A stretch of 64,000 bases of DNA from Geodermatophilus amargosae (GCF_900116515.1 NZ_FPBA01000002.1:434001-498000), one strand, 5' to 3'; shown: positions 42,751 to 52,015, counted from the stretch's first letter. The notes: generated by a model from the sequence alone, not told the origin. A program made the numbers and translations.

Positions 42751-44088
42751 TCAGGAGACCGCGCTGCGGGCGCCGGCCAGCACCCGCTCGAGCGACTCCA
42801 GGTGGCGGTCGGGGATGGCGTGCCCGCCGCGCGGCGGGAGGAACCGCGCGACGGTCGCACCGGTCACCTCGGCGGCGGCCGCGGCCTCGGCGCCCAGCTC
42901 CCGCACGACCGGCGCGTCGCCCCACGACCGGCTGGCCGCCAGGTGGGCCATCGCCGCGGCGCTCTCCGCGCGCTCGCCCACGCAGTCGAACGGCTTCTCC
43001 GTCGCCCACAGCTTCCGGAACCCGTCGGCCAGCGAGGGGTCGGCGAGCGGGTTGCCGCCGAACATCCCCTCCGCCTCGGCCGGGGTCAGGAAGACCGCGA
43101 AGCAGAGGAAGGTGAACAGGCACTTGTCGCAGTGCAGGCACCAGCGCTGCTCGGCCTGCCCGCCCAGGTGCCGCTGGGTGTAGGAGCGGTTGCAGCTGAG
43201 GATGTCCGCGCGCAGCGGCAGCGCGGCGACGGCGGCCACGGTGGCCAGCTCCGACAGCTGCCGGGTCAGGCTGAAGTACCCGGCGCCGACCTCGGTGGCG
43301 GCCGCGGCGAACAGGCGCTCGAACTCGTAGGACTTCGAGTACTGGTGGTTCACGCTCGCGCCGTCGACGGTGAGCGTCTCCTCGTCGGCCGACCGCTCGT
43401 TGGCGAACACCACCGGGTCGTAGCCGCCGAGGACGGCGACCAGCGTGGCGATCGAGGAGTTGATCGCGGTCACCGGCACGTGCCCGTTGAGACCGCCCTG
43501 CGCCGTCCGCTCGGCCAGCAGCGGGTCGAGCCTGCGCCGGACCTCGACCAGCGGGACACCGGCCGCGCGGGCGACGTCGCGCTGGGCGCCGGTCGGGTTG
43601 ACCGCCAGCGCCGTCCCGTCGGGGATGACGACGAGCGCCAGGGCGGAGTCCTTGCCGCCGCCCACCGGCAGCAGCGCGCCGCGCCCGCCGCCGGCCGGGG
43701 CCGGTCCGGGCTCGCGCACCTCGACGTCGAACTCGACGCGGTGTGGCACCGGGAGCCGGTTCACCGCGGCGAACTCGCCGAGCCCGTGCGTGTAGGCGGC
43801 CTGCGCGACGGCGAGCTGCGCGGCGGTGAGCGGCCGCTCGACGGTGACCCGGCCGGGCGCGGCGAGCTTGTAGTAGCTGGTGCCCATGACCAGGTGCACC
43901 AGGTCCAGCGCGGCGTCCAGCTGCGCGGGCGCCGGGCCGTTCAGGAACGTCGGGTCGAGGGTGAGCCGCTCGGTGAACTCGTCGTCGCCGAGCCGGTAGG
44001 TGAAGGCGGCCTCGCCGGTCGCGGGGTCCAGGGACCGGCCGGCGACGACGAACGCGCCGGTGTCACGGACGCCCGGCTCAGAGCGCAC
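42751..44088 (-). CDS. murL: UDP-MurNAc-L-Ala-L-Glu epimerase MurL
   Basis: A 445-aa protein like MurL of Xanthomonas and Micromonosporaceae, which epimerises the terminal L-Glu of UDP-MurNAc-L-Ala-L-Glu to D-Glu using ATP. Seen here: an ATP-pyrophosphatase-type P-loop LLPVGGGKDSALALVVIP, FANERSADEETLTVDGASVN, a Cys set RWCLHCDKCLFTFLCFAVFL and GGNPLADPSLADGFRKLW. It starts within the last bases of murD2 (GTG 44088 chosen; a longer frame reaches 44127), so the pair is coupled. The name rests on family knowledge and on the neighbouring murD2. Confidence 0.82.
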   Translation of the reverse strand: MRSEPGVRDTGAFVVAGRSLDPATGEAAFTYRLGDDEFTERLTLDPTFLNGPAPAQLDAALDLVHLVMGTSYYKLAAPGRVTVERPLTAAQLAVAQAAYTHGLGEFAAVNRLPVPHRVEFDVEVREPGPAPAGGGRGALLPVGGGKDSALALVVIPDGTALAVNPTGAQRDVARAAGVPLVEVRRRLDPLLAERTAQGGLNGHVPVTAINSSIATLVAVLGGYDPVVFANERSADEETLTVDGASVNHQYSKSYEFERLFAAAATEVGAGYFSLTRQLSELATVAAVAALPLRADILSCNRSYTQRHLGGQAEQRWCLHCDKCLFTFLCFAVFLTPAEAEGMFGGNPLADPSLADGFRKLWATEKPFDCVGERAESAAAMAHLAASRSWGDAPVVRELGAEAAAAAEVTGATVARFLPPRGGHAIPDRHLESLERVLAGARSAVS

Positions 44089-45445
44089 GGACGCACTCGG
44101 CGCCGGCGTCGACGAGGATCTGCTCATAGGTGGCTGCCAACTCCTCGAAGTCGCGGAAGCGGTTGTAGCTGGGGGCGCCGGGCGAGAGCAGCACGACGCC
44201 GCCGGGGGCGGTGCCGGCGATCGCCGCCGCGACCGCCTCGGCCAGCGACGCCGTCTCGGTCAGGCGCACGGCGGCACCGGCTGCCTCCCGGCGGACGTCG
44301 TCGGCCAGCCGGGCTCCGGTGTCGGGGACGGTCACCAGGGCGACCTCCTCCCGACGGGCCACCAACGTCGCGGCCAGGCCCGTGTAGTCCAGGCCCCGGT
44401 CCTGGCCGCCGGCGATCAGCGTGACCGGGCGGCCGGCCAGCGCGTCGAGGGCGGCCAGCACCGAGACCGGCGTGGTGCTCAGCGTGTCGTCGACGAAGGT
44501 CACGCCGCCCAGCGTGGCCACCGGCGAGAGACGGTGCGGCAGCGCGCGGAAGGCCGCGACGGCGGCAGTGACGTCGTCGGCGCGGGCGGCGAGGTCGAGG
44601 CCGAGGAGCGCGCACGCGGCCAGCGCGACCTCCACGTTGCTGCGGTTGTGCGCGCCGGGCAGGTGCACCGGCTGCACGCGCGCGGCGAGGCCGGCGGGCA
44701 GCACGTCGGCGGGGTCGACCAGCTGCGCGGCGTCGAGGTGCTCCTCGGCCAGCGGCCGGGCCTGGGCGCTGACGACGACCGACCGCTCCGGGCAGGAGGA
44801 GAACACGCGCAGCTTGTCGCGGTAGTAGGTCTCCGCCGAGCCGTGCCAGTCCAGGTGCTCGGGGGCCAGTGAGGTGAGCGCGCCGCGGCCGGCGAAGTCC
44901 GGGACGGCAGCGGCCTGGTAGCTCGAGATCTCGACGACGAGCGTCCGGCTGCCCACCTCGGGCAGGACGTCGAGCAGCGGGGTGCCGATGTTGCCGGCGT
45001 GCACGGCCGGGCGGCCGGCGGCGGTGAGGACGGCGGCCGCCAGCGCGCTGGTGGTGCTCTTGCCCTTGGTGCCGGTGACGCAGAGGACCGGGACCCCCCG
45101 CGCGGCGGCCTCGGCCAGCGCGACGCCGGTGCCGGTGGTCACGAGCGTGCGGTCGGCCAGCGCCCGCGCGTCCTCGCGGTAGGGGCTGATCCCGGGCGAC
45201 CGGAACACGACGTCGCAGCCGGCCAGGTCTGCGACGTCGGGGGTGGCGGCGACACCGCCCGGCAGCGTCGCCGGGTCGACGGGGCGGCTGTCGGCCACCA
45301 GGACCGAGGCGGCACCGGCCGCGAGCGCCGCCGAGACCGCGGCCCGGCCCTCGCGGCCGTGCCCCCAGACCCCGACGCGGCGGCCGGCCAGCTCGGCCGG
45401 CCGGAGGGAACGCTCCCGCGGGGGCGGTGCCGGGCGGGGGTCCAC
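44078..45445 (-). CDS. murD2: UDP-MurNAc-L-alanine--L-glutamate ligase MurD2
   Basis: A 455-aa Mur ligase. The N-terminal Rossmann part ([20 protein letters not shown]) precedes the ATP motif [47 protein letters not shown] and the C-terminal [18 protein letters not shown]. Its linkage to murL favours the L-Glu-adding MurD2 rather than the canonical D-Glu MurD, which I would expect in the dcw cluster. I chose GTG 45445: TAGAGT (45458-45453) is 7 nt upstream, giving a leaderless transcript. A GTG at 45454 is an alternative. Confidence 0.85.
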   Translation of the reverse strand: MDPRPAPPPRERSLRPAELAGRRVGVWGHGREGRAAVSAALAAGAASVLVADSRPVDPATLPGGVAATPDVADLAGCDVVFRSPGISPYREDARALADRTLVTTGTGVALAEAAARGVPVLCVTGTKGKSTTSALAAAVLTAAGRPAVHAGNIGTPLLDVLPEVGSRTLVVEISSYQAAAVPDFAGRGALTSLAPEHLDWHGSAETYYRDKLRVFSSCPERSVVVSAQARPLAEEHLDAAQLVDPADVLPAGLAARVQPVHLPGAHNRSNVEVALAACALLGLDLAARADDVTAAVAAFRALPHRLSPVATLGGVTFVDDTLSTTPVSVLAALDALAGRPVTLIAGGQDRGLDYTGLAATLVARREEVALVTVPDTGARLADDVRREAAGAAVRLTETASLAEAVAAAIAGTAPGGVVLLSPGAPSYNRFRDFEELAATYEQILVDAGAECVRAL

Positions 45446-45574
45446 GCCGACCACTCTACGGACGGCCCGGCCCACGCACGGCGACGACGAGGCCGTGCCG
45501 ATAGGCTGCCCCACGGTGTGCCGGGAAGTCTGGTCGGCGGTGTCCGACCCGACCCACCACCCCGGAGCTCCCCC

Positions 45575-46960
45575 ATGAACGCACCACACGGCTCCACCCG
45601 GGTCTTCGCCCGCGGCTCGTGGACCGAGGCCAGCCGCATCGCCGGCGTCCTGCGCAAGGAGACCGTCGGCGGTGTCCTGCTCCTCATCGGCACGGTGATC
45701 GCCCTCGTCTGGGCCAACTCGCCGTGGTCGGCGGCCTACGAGGCCCTGCGCGACACCCGTGTCGGCCCCGCCTCGCTCCACCTGGACCTCAGCCTGGGCA
45801 CCTGGGCCGCGGACGGGCTGCTGGCGATCTTCTTCTTCGTCGCGGGCCTGGAGCTCAAGCGGGAGTTCGTGGCCGGCGACCTGCGCGACCCCCGCCGGGC
45901 GGCACTGCCGGTGGCGGCGGCCGTCGGCGGCATGGTGGTGCCCGCGGTCCTGTACGTACTGCTCAACCTGGGCGGTGACGGCGGCCTGCGCGGCTGGGCC
46001 ATCCCCACGGCCACCGACATCGCCTTCGCCCTCGCCGTCCTCGCGGTCATCAGCACGCACCTGCCCAGCGCGCTGCGGACCTTCCTGCTCACCCTCGCCG
46101 TCGTCGACGACCTGCTGGCCATCACGATCATCGCCGTCTTCTACACGTCGGCCCTCGCGGCGGGCTGGCTGGCGCTGGCCCTGCTGCCGCTGGCGGTCTT
46201 CGGCTTCCTGGTGCAGAAGCGCATCCGCTCCTGGTGGCTGCTGCTGCCGCTCGCGCTGCTCACCTGGGTGTTCGTGCACGAGTCCGGCGTGCACGCGACC
46301 GTCGCCGGGGTGCTCCTGGCGTTCACCGTGCCGGTGGTGCGCAGCGACGCCGCCGGCGGGCCGGACGCCGGGCCGGGGCTGGCCGAGCACCTCGAGCACC
46401 GGTTCCGGCCCCTCTCCGCGGGGATCGCCGTCCCGGTGTTCGCCTTCTTCGCGGCGGGGGTGACCGTCGGCGGGCTGTCCGGCCTGGTCGAGTCCCTCGG
46501 CGACCGGGTGGCGCTGGGCATCGTCGTTGGCCTCGTGCTGGGCAAGGTGCTCGGCATCGTCGGCGCGAGCTGGCTGGTCACCCGGTTCACCCGGGCCGAG
46601 TTCGCCGACGACCTGGGCTGGCCCGACCTGGTCGGGGTGGCCCTGCTCGGCGGGATCGGGTTCACCGTGTCACTGCTCATCGGCGAGCTCGCCTTCGGAC
46701 TGGGCTCCGAGCGCGACGACCACGTCAAGGTCGGCGTGCTGGTCGGCACCCTCCTCTCGGCGCTGCTCGCGACGGTCGTGCTGCGGCTGCGCAACCGGCG
46801 GTACCGGCGGATCGAGGAGCTCGAGTCCGTCGACGCCGACGCCGACGGCATCCCCGACGTCTACCAAAGCGACACGGTGCGCGACCGGGCCGGCCACGAC
46901 CCCGGCCGGAAGGTCGCGCCGCCGCCCGGGCGGCGACCGGGCGATTCGGCTGACGGCTGA
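45575..46960 (+). CDS. nhaA: Na+/H+ antiporter NhaA
   Basis: NhaA exchanges two protons for one sodium ion. The 461-aa protein has 11-12 hydrophobic spans, [37 protein letters not shown] and the paired catalytic aspartates in [16 protein letters not shown]. The C-terminal 50 residues are hydrophilic. ATG 45575 has CCGGAGCTC upstream; a TAGGCT hexamer at 45502 may be its -10. Divergent from murD2. Confidence 0.94.
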   Translation: MNAPHGSTRVFARGSWTEASRIAGVLRKETVGGVLLLIGTVIALVWANSPWSAAYEALRDTRVGPASLHLDLSLGTWAADGLLAIFFFVAGLELKREFVAGDLRDPRRAALPVAAAVGGMVVPAVLYVLLNLGGDGGLRGWAIPTATDIAFALAVLAVISTHLPSALRTFLLTLAVVDDLLAITIIAVFYTSALAAGWLALALLPLAVFGFLVQKRIRSWWLLLPLALLTWVFVHESGVHATVAGVLLAFTVPVVRSDAAGGPDAGPGLAEHLEHRFRPLSAGIAVPVFAFFAAGVTVGGLSGLVESLGDRVALGIVVGLVLGKVLGIVGASWLVTRFTRAEFADDLGWPDLVGVALLGGIGFTVSLLIGELAFGLGSERDDHVKVGVLVGTLLSALLATVVLRLRNRRYRRIEELESVDADADGIPDVYQSDTVRDRAGHDPGRKVAPPPGRRPGDSADG

Positions 46961-46969
46961 ACAACGCCG

Positions 46970-46998
46970 TTGCCGACCGCGGAACTGCGACGTACCGT
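46970..46998 (+). promoter_or_regulatory. Promoter just after nhaA
   Basis: TTGCCG (46970-46975) and TACCGT (46993-46998) are separated by exactly 17 nt. Transcription would start near 47005, about 310 nt before the hypothetical gene at 47318, implying a long leader or an independent small RNA. Confidence 0.6.
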
Positions 46999-47091
46999 CG
47001 AGGCACGCGAGAGGGGAGGTGGTCCGAACAATTGAATTCTCATCGGACTCGTGAGGTGGCTGTCCGCTAGCCGCCGTCCAGATGGGCCGAT

Positions 47092-47113
47092 CGTTCGGAG
47101 TGGAATCCGAACG
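47092..47113 (+). promoter_or_regulatory. Inverted repeat in the long leader
   Basis: CGTTCGGA and TCCGAACG (8 bp, 6-nt spacer GTGGAA) form a perfect inverted repeat in the AT-richer gap. It is either an operator or a hairpin in the leader RNA. Confidence 0.45.
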
Positions 47114-47317
47114 GTGGCACGTCATCGCCCGTCCGTCGTACGGCGGCGAGCGAGAACCGGACAGTCATCCGACCCCCGGGCTGCCGACACTTGTCCAGTC
47201 GGCCCGTGAGCTGCCGCCCCAGGTGGCGCCGCGGAGCAGCCCGGGGGTTGTCCGTCCCCGGGTACGGATCACCACCCCGAGATCGACCCAGACCACCGCG
47301 GGGGAGGAACGGCGGCC

Positions 47318-48016
47318 GTGCAGACCGCTGGGCGCACCGCGCCGGACGGCCGCTGGGTCGTCGAGGCCGTCCGCGCCGCTCCCCGTGACACCGTCGCCGC
47401 GCTCGTCCCGGCGCGCTTCGCCGCCTACGCCCGCGTCTTCCACCCCGCCGTCCGCTACGACGGCGACGACGACGTGCACGTCCGCTGGGACGAGGTCGCC
47501 GCGGCCAACGGCACCACCGCGCACCGGCTCATGCAGTGGCCCGGCATCACCGGCTCCTGGGACTACCTCGGCGAGGCCGACCAGCCCGGGCTGTGGAACG
47601 ACGCCCCCGCCGAGGGCCACCTGGTCGCGCACGTCGCCCGGGAACTGGCCGCCGTCCTCGTGGAGCAGACGACGACGCCGGGCGAGTGCTGGTTCGGCTG
47701 GGACGACGGCGGCGCCGCCGACCTCCCCCGGCTGCGTCTCCCCCGCGCCGACCTGCTGCTGACCCGCGGGCCCGTGCAGCGGGCCGCCACCAACTTCGCC
47801 CCCGAGCCACGCGAGCAGAGCGCCGCGCTGTGGTGGCCGGCCGACCGCGCCTGGTGTGTCGTCACCGATCCCGCGCTCACCAGCACCTACGTCGGCGCCG
47901 GTGTGACCGCCGTCGACGCGCTGCTGGCCACCCGGCTCGAGGTGGCACCGGCCGGCCCCGGCGACCCCGTCACGCCCGACTGCGACCCGGTCAACCCCGT
48001 CGCGCCGCACGCCTAG
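47318..48016 (+). CDS. Hypothetical protein
   Basis: A 232-aa protein with no domain I can name. Trp- and Asp-rich stretches (HLVAHVARELAAVLVEQTTT, ECWFGWDDGG, WWPADRAWCVVTDPALTSTY) suggest a globular cytosolic fold. I recall similar annotated-hypothetical actinobacterial proteins but no function. GTG 47318 has GGGGAGGA upstream. Its TAG stop shares CTAG with the convergent epimerase. Confidence 0.75.
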   Translation: MQTAGRTAPDGRWVVEAVRAAPRDTVAALVPARFAAYARVFHPAVRYDGDDDVHVRWDEVAAANGTTAHRLMQWPGITGSWDYLGEADQPGLWNDAPAEGHLVAHVARELAAVLVEQTTTPGECWFGWDDGGAADLPRLRLPRADLLLTRGPVQRAATNFAPEPREQSAALWWPADRAWCVVTDPALTSTYVGAGVTAVDALLATRLEVAPAGPGDPVTPDCDPVNPVAPHA

Positions 48017-48945
48017 GCCCGCGCCGGCACCGGGCCGCCGGCGGTCGCGGCGACCACCTCGTCCCACGGGGTGGCGGTCAGGCCGAAGGTGTCCGTGGTC
48101 CCGGTCGCGTCGACGACGTACTCCTGGTCGAACTGGTGCCGGACGTCGACCACCTCCCGCATCATCGGGGAGAACCAGCCGACCGCCGTGAGCACCGGCC
48201 ACGGGATGCCGCTGACCGGCACCGGTGCCCGGCCCATCGCCCGGGCGAGGTCGCCGAGGGCCTGGCGCTGCGAGCGCGGCGGGGTGCTCGGCACGTGCCA
48301 GGCCCGGCCCAGCGCTCGCTCGTCGGTGCCGAGGGTCGCCAGCGTGGCCGCGACGTCGGGCAGGTAGGCCCAGCTGCGCGGCGCGTCGGGGTCGCCCACC
48401 ACCCAGGCGCGGCGGCCGCGGCGCAGCGCCGGGAGCTGACGCACCAGGTGCGACTGGGTGGCCGGCACCTGCGGCCCGACGAAGTCCGCGGCGCGCGCCT
48501 CGGTCATGCGGATGCGACCGGCCTCGTGCGCGGCCAACGCCTCGCGCCACATCCCGATCCGCACCCGGCCCTTGGTGTCGGTGGCCGCCAGCGGGCTGTC
48601 GGGGCTCATCGGCCCGGCCGGGCGGCCGTAGACGTAGAGGTTGGCCATCGTGACGAGCACGGCGCCGGTGCGCTCGGCCGCGGTGAGCAGCGCCGCGGCC
48701 ACCGGCGGCCAGTCGGTGGTCCACCGGTGGTAGGCGGGGTTGACCGCGTTGTACAGCGCCGTCGCCCCCTCGGTGGCCGCGGTCAGTGCCGCGGCATCGG
48801 TGGCGTCCATCCGAAGGTGCTCGACCGCACCCGCCGAGGTGCCGCCGCTGCGTGACAGCACCCGCACCCGGTGACCCCGGGCGGCCAGCGCCTCCGCCGT
48901 CGTCGTGCCCACGGGGCCCTTGCCCACGATCACATGCAGTGCCAT
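48013..48945 (-). CDS. NAD(P)-binding (atypical SDR) epimerase-like protein
   Basis: A 310-aa Rossmann-fold protein: MALHVIVGKGPVGTTTAEAL, VRVLSRSGGTS, ALYNAVNPAYHRWTTDW, VTMANLYVYGRPAGPMSPDS. It resembles NAD-dependent epimerases that lack a clear YxxxK catalytic pair. The ATG at 48945 is divergent from the TetR gene; the operator-rich region lies between them. Its TAG stop overlaps the convergent stop in CTAG. Confidence 0.8.
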   Translation of the reverse strand: MALHVIVGKGPVGTTTAEALAARGHRVRVLSRSGGTSAGAVEHLRMDATDAAALTAATEGATALYNAVNPAYHRWTTDWPPVAAALLTAAERTGAVLVTMANLYVYGRPAGPMSPDSPLAATDTKGRVRIGMWREALAAHEAGRIRMTEARAADFVGPQVPATQSHLVRQLPALRRGRRAWVVGDPDAPRSWAYLPDVAATLATLGTDERALGRAWHVPSTPPRSQRQALGDLARAMGRAPVPVSGIPWPVLTAVGWFSPMMREVVDVRHQFDQEYVVDATGTTDTFGLTATPWDEVVAATAGGPVPARA

Positions 48946-48965
48946 GCCGGTCTCCTCGCCGTTTG

Positions 48966-49023
48966 ACGAGAGCGGTGCTCTCGTTCCGGAACGACGATCT
49001 CGCACGTTCCTGCCCTCTGTCAA
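48966..49023. promoter_or_regulatory. Divergent promoter with TetR operator palindromes
   Basis: Two nested palindromes: ACGAGAGC-GGT-GCTCTCGT (48966-48984) and TCGTTCCGGAACGA (48981-48994, perfect 14 bp). A minus-strand promoter TTGACA (49023-49018) / 18 nt / GATCGT (48999-48994) precedes the epimerase, and the 14-bp palindrome starts at its -10. On the plus strand TTGCGG (49039-49044) / 18 nt / CAGGAT (49063-49068) precedes the TetR gene. Confidence 0.7.
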
Positions 49024-49074
49024 GATCACTGCTCTCTCTTGCGGACGGCGCTCTCGACACGGCAGGATCCGCAG

Positions 49075-49758
49075 GTGCCCACCGCCCGCGAGCGCGTCCG
49101 CGCCGAACTCACCGCCGAGATCGCCGGGGCCGCGCGCCGCCAGCTCGCTGAGGTCGGCGCGGCCGCGCTGTCGCTGCGGGCGGTGGCCCGCGAGGTGGGG
49201 ATGGCGTCGTCGGCGGTGTACCGCTACTTCCCCAGCCGCGACGACCTGCTGACCCGGCTGATCATCGACGGCTACGACGCCCTCGGGGAGGTGGCGGAGG
49301 CCGCCGACGATCCGGCCGCACCCCTGGAGCAGCGGTGGTCGGCGGTGTGCACCGCCGTCCGCGCCTGGGCGCGCGCCCACCCGCACGAGTACGCGCTGCT
49401 CTACGGCTCGCCGGTGCCCGGCTACGCCGCGCCGCGGGACACCGTCCGGGCGGCGTCGCGGGTCGGCGTCGTGCTCGGCGGGATCCTGGGCGAGGCCGCC
49501 CGCGCCGGCCTGCTGCACGGCGACGGCGGCCGCGAGCCCGGCCTGCTCGGCGACGCCGCCGTCGAGGTCCTCGGCCAGGACGCCCCGGGCATCGACGACG
49601 CCGTCCGCGTGCGCGCCCTGCTGGCCTGGAGCTCGCTGTTCGGCACGATCAGCTTCGAGCTGTTCGGCCACCTCGTCGGGTCGGTCGAGGACGCCGACGC
49701 CTACTTCGCCCGCGTCGTCGCCGAGCTGGGCGCCCTGGTCGGCCTCGACGCGACCTAG
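49075..49758 (+). CDS. TetR/AcrR family repressor
   Basis: A 227-aa TetR protein. The N-terminal HTH is LAEVGAAALSLRAVAREVGM with SSAVYRYFPSRDDLLTRLII; the C-terminal half is a ligand domain (LLAWSSLFGTISFELFGHLV), Trp-containing, of the TetR_C_13-type. It probably represses itself and the divergent epimerase through the palindromes at 48966-48994. GTG 49075 has CAGGAT 6 nt upstream. Its stop shares CTAG with the convergent DUF885 gene. Confidence 0.88.
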   Translation: MPTARERVRAELTAEIAGAARRQLAEVGAAALSLRAVAREVGMASSAVYRYFPSRDDLLTRLIIDGYDALGEVAEAADDPAAPLEQRWSAVCTAVRAWARAHPHEYALLYGSPVPGYAAPRDTVRAASRVGVVLGGILGEAARAGLLHGDGGREPGLLGDAAVEVLGQDAPGIDDAVRVRALLAWSSLFGTISFELFGHLVGSVEDADAYFARVVAELGALVGLDAT

Positions 49759-51470
49759 AGCTGCGCGAGCTCCGCCTCGAGGTCGTCGAGGCCGAGCGAC
49801 CCCTGCGACAGCGCCGCCATGTGCCACGCCTTGAGGTCGAAGTCCGCGCCCCGCGCCCGCTGCGCCGCCGCGCGGCCGGCCAGCCAGGCCCGCTCGCCGA
49901 GCTTGTAGCTGATCGCCTGGCCGGGCAGACCGAGGTAGCGGATCAGCTCGCTGTCGAGGAACGCCGGGTCGCTGCCCAGGTGCTCGCCGGCGAAGGCCCG
50001 CGCGAGCTCCGGGGTCCACGGCCGGCCGCGGGAGCCGGCGAGCACGCCCTCGGCGTCGTCGGGGACCGGCAGCTGCAGGTGCATACCGATGTCGATGACC
50101 ACCCGGATCGCCCGCAGCTGCTGGGCGTCGAGGTAGCCCATCCGGGCGCCCGGCTCGGTCAAGTAGCCCAGCTCGTCCATCAGCCGCTCGGCGTAGAGCG
50201 CCCAGCCCTCGACGTTGGCGCTCACCGACCCGAGCGACGTCTGGTACGTCGACAGGTCGCGGGAGACGTAGGCCCACTGCGCCAGCTGCAGGTGGTGGCC
50301 CGGGACGCCCTCGTGGTACCAGATCGACACCAGGTCCCACAGCGGGAACCGCTCGCGGCCCAGCGTCGGCAGCCACGTGCGCCCCGGACGGGAGAAGTCC
50401 TGCGCCGGGCGGGTGTAGTACGGCGCCGCCGCGCTGCCGGGCGGCGCGATCATGGCCTCGACGTGGCGCACCGGCTCGGCGAGGTCGAAGTGCGTGCCGT
50501 CCAGCGCGGTGATCGCCTCGTCCATCATCGACTGCAGCCGCTGCCGGATCGCCTCCACGCCGTCGACCGCGGGGCCGTGCTCGTCGAGCCAGCGCATCGC
50601 CTCGACCGGCGTCGACCCGGGCCGCAGTGCCTCGGCCTCGGCGCGCTGCTCGCCGAGGATCCGCCGGTACTCCGACCAGCCCCAGGCGTAGGCCTCCTCC
50701 AGGCCGTTCCCCGCTCCGAGGTCCGAGCCGTTCCATCGCCGCGCGGCGATCGCGTAGCGGTCCCGGCCGACGGCGTCCGGCGTCCCCTCGGCCTTCGGCA
50801 GGTACTCGTCGCGCAGGAAGTCGCGGACCTCGGCCACCGCGGCGTCGGCGTCGCGCGCGGCGGCGTCGAGCTCGCTGCGGACCGCGTCGGGCCCGGTGCC
50901 GGCCAGGCGGGCGAAGAACGGCCCGCTCAGCCACTCGTCGAGCTGACCGACGACGGTGGACACCTGGCGCGGCGCCACGAGCAGCCCGCGCCGGGCGCCC
51001 TCGCGCAGCGTCTCGAGGTAGCCGCGGTAGGCGCCGGGCACCCGGGCCATCCGGCGGGCGACGACGCCCCAGTCGTCCTCGGTCGTCGTGGGCATGAGCA
51101 GGAAGACCTGGCGGATCGAGTGCACCGGGCTGAACAGGTTCGACAGCGCGCGGAAGCCCTCGCCGGCCTCGTGCGCGGCCTGCTCGGCGCCCAGCCGCTC
51201 GCGCAGCAGGCGGGCGCAGCGGCGCTCGACCGCGTCCCCGTCCATCGCGTCGGGGTCCAGGGCCGGGTCGGCGGCGAGGACGGCGTCGAGCTCGGCGAGC
51301 GTGCGGCGGGTCAGCTCGGCCTCGGCCTCGAGCCCGGCAGGGCTGGGGTCGGGCAGCCGGTCGTCGCCGGGGCGGGTGCCGAGCGACGTCGCCACGATGG
51401 GGTCGAGGTCGCAGACGGCGTCGACGTAGCGGTCGGCCACCTGCCGGGGCGTGCCGGCCGGCCCGGTCAC
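49755..51470 (-). CDS. DUF885 family metallopeptidase-like protein
   Basis: A 571-aa protein. The zinc-binding motif SIWYHEGVPGHHLQLAQW (HExxxHH) is intact, with ANVEGWALYAERLMDELG giving the third ligand Glu. DUF885 members are predicted cytosolic peptidases; no substrate is known. ATG/GTG 51470 overlaps the end of the nitrobindin gene by 4 nt, so they are cotranscribed. Confidence 0.88.
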   Translation of the reverse strand: MTGPAGTPRQVADRYVDAVCDLDPIVATSLGTRPGDDRLPDPSPAGLEAEAELTRRTLAELDAVLAADPALDPDAMDGDAVERRCARLLRERLGAEQAAHEAGEGFRALSNLFSPVHSIRQVFLLMPTTTEDDWGVVARRMARVPGAYRGYLETLREGARRGLLVAPRQVSTVVGQLDEWLSGPFFARLAGTGPDAVRSELDAAARDADAAVAEVRDFLRDEYLPKAEGTPDAVGRDRYAIAARRWNGSDLGAGNGLEEAYAWGWSEYRRILGEQRAEAEALRPGSTPVEAMRWLDEHGPAVDGVEAIRQRLQSMMDEAITALDGTHFDLAEPVRHVEAMIAPPGSAAAPYYTRPAQDFSRPGRTWLPTLGRERFPLWDLVSIWYHEGVPGHHLQLAQWAYVSRDLSTYQTSLGSVSANVEGWALYAERLMDELGYLTEPGARMGYLDAQQLRAIRVVIDIGMHLQLPVPDDAEGVLAGSRGRPWTPELARAFAGEHLGSDPAFLDSELIRYLGLPGQAISYKLGERAWLAGRAAAQRARGADFDLKAWHMAALSQGSLGLDDLEAELAQL

Positions 51471-52015
51471 CGCAGCCGCTCCAGCCGCGCCGACATCGTG
51501 GGCCGCAGCGGCGTATCCGCCCCGGCGCGGTCGATCGCGTACATGAGCGCTCCCTCGACGATGCCGTACAGGCGCACGGCACGGGTGGTCTCCGGCGCAT
51601 CGGGGGTCCGGGCGACGACGTCGCTGGTCAGCTCCCAGCTCGTGGTCGTGCGCGCCGTCCCGACGTAGAGCTCGATCAGCCCGTCGGGACTGGCGACCAG
51701 CAGCTCGACGTCGTCCTCGCCGCGGGGGCGCCAGAAGCCGGACTCGCGCAGCGCCGGGCCCTCGACCCTGCCGTCGTCGCCGACGAGCCAGGTCCGCGAC
51801 TCGTAGGCGAGGAAGTCACGGCCGTCGTGCGCGAAGCGCACCCACTGGCCGAAGCGGCGGTCGCCGGCAGCGTCTCCGGCAGTCGTCCCGGCGAGCACGC
51901 CCTCGCCGTGCCACTCCCCCAGCAGCGGCAGCACCGACAGCAGGCCGTGCGCCACCTCGGGGCCTTCGCGGACGTCGACGGTGTCGACGACGGGCAGGTC
52001 GGTCGGGCCGGTCAC
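51467..52015 (-). CDS. Nitrobindin-like (FABP) protein lacking the haem His
   Basis: A 182-aa beta-barrel protein with the GxWxGxG motif PLLGEWHGEGVL, then FAHDGRDFLAYESRTWLVGD, RESGFWRP and VVARTPDAPETTRAVRLYGI. In haem-binding nitrobindins the C-terminal ligand His is in a PHLSA-type stretch; here it reads LRPTMSARLERL (Thr in its place), so it is of the ferric-nitrobindin-like, His-lacking kind. The GTG at 52015 overlaps the stop of an 8-codon upstream ORF as GTGA. Confidence 0.85.
   Translation of the reverse strand: MTGPTDLPVVDTVDVREGPEVAHGLLSVLPLLGEWHGEGVLAGTTAGDAAGDRRFGQWVRFAHDGRDFLAYESRTWLVGDDGRVEGPALRESGFWRPRGEDDVELLVASPDGLIELYVGTARTTTSWELTSDVVARTPDAPETTRAVRLYGIVEGALMYAIDRAGADTPLRPTMSARLERLR

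Larger units (their letters stand above)
46961..47317 (+). other. 357-nt AT-richer gap with a promoter and inverted repeat
   Basis: The gap between nhaA and the next gene is noticeably AT-richer than its surroundings (for example GAACAATTGAATTCTCATC near 47025). It holds a -35/-10 pair, an 8-bp inverted repeat and a ribosome-binding-like GGGGAGG at 47013-47019 followed by short unproven reading frames. No conserved gene is seen. Confidence 0.6.

Noticed and set aside
48013..51600. 1195-codon minus-strand frame spanning several genes
   Set aside because: The frame runs in shadow through DUF885 and into the epimerase; only the part after ATG 48945 is a real gene.
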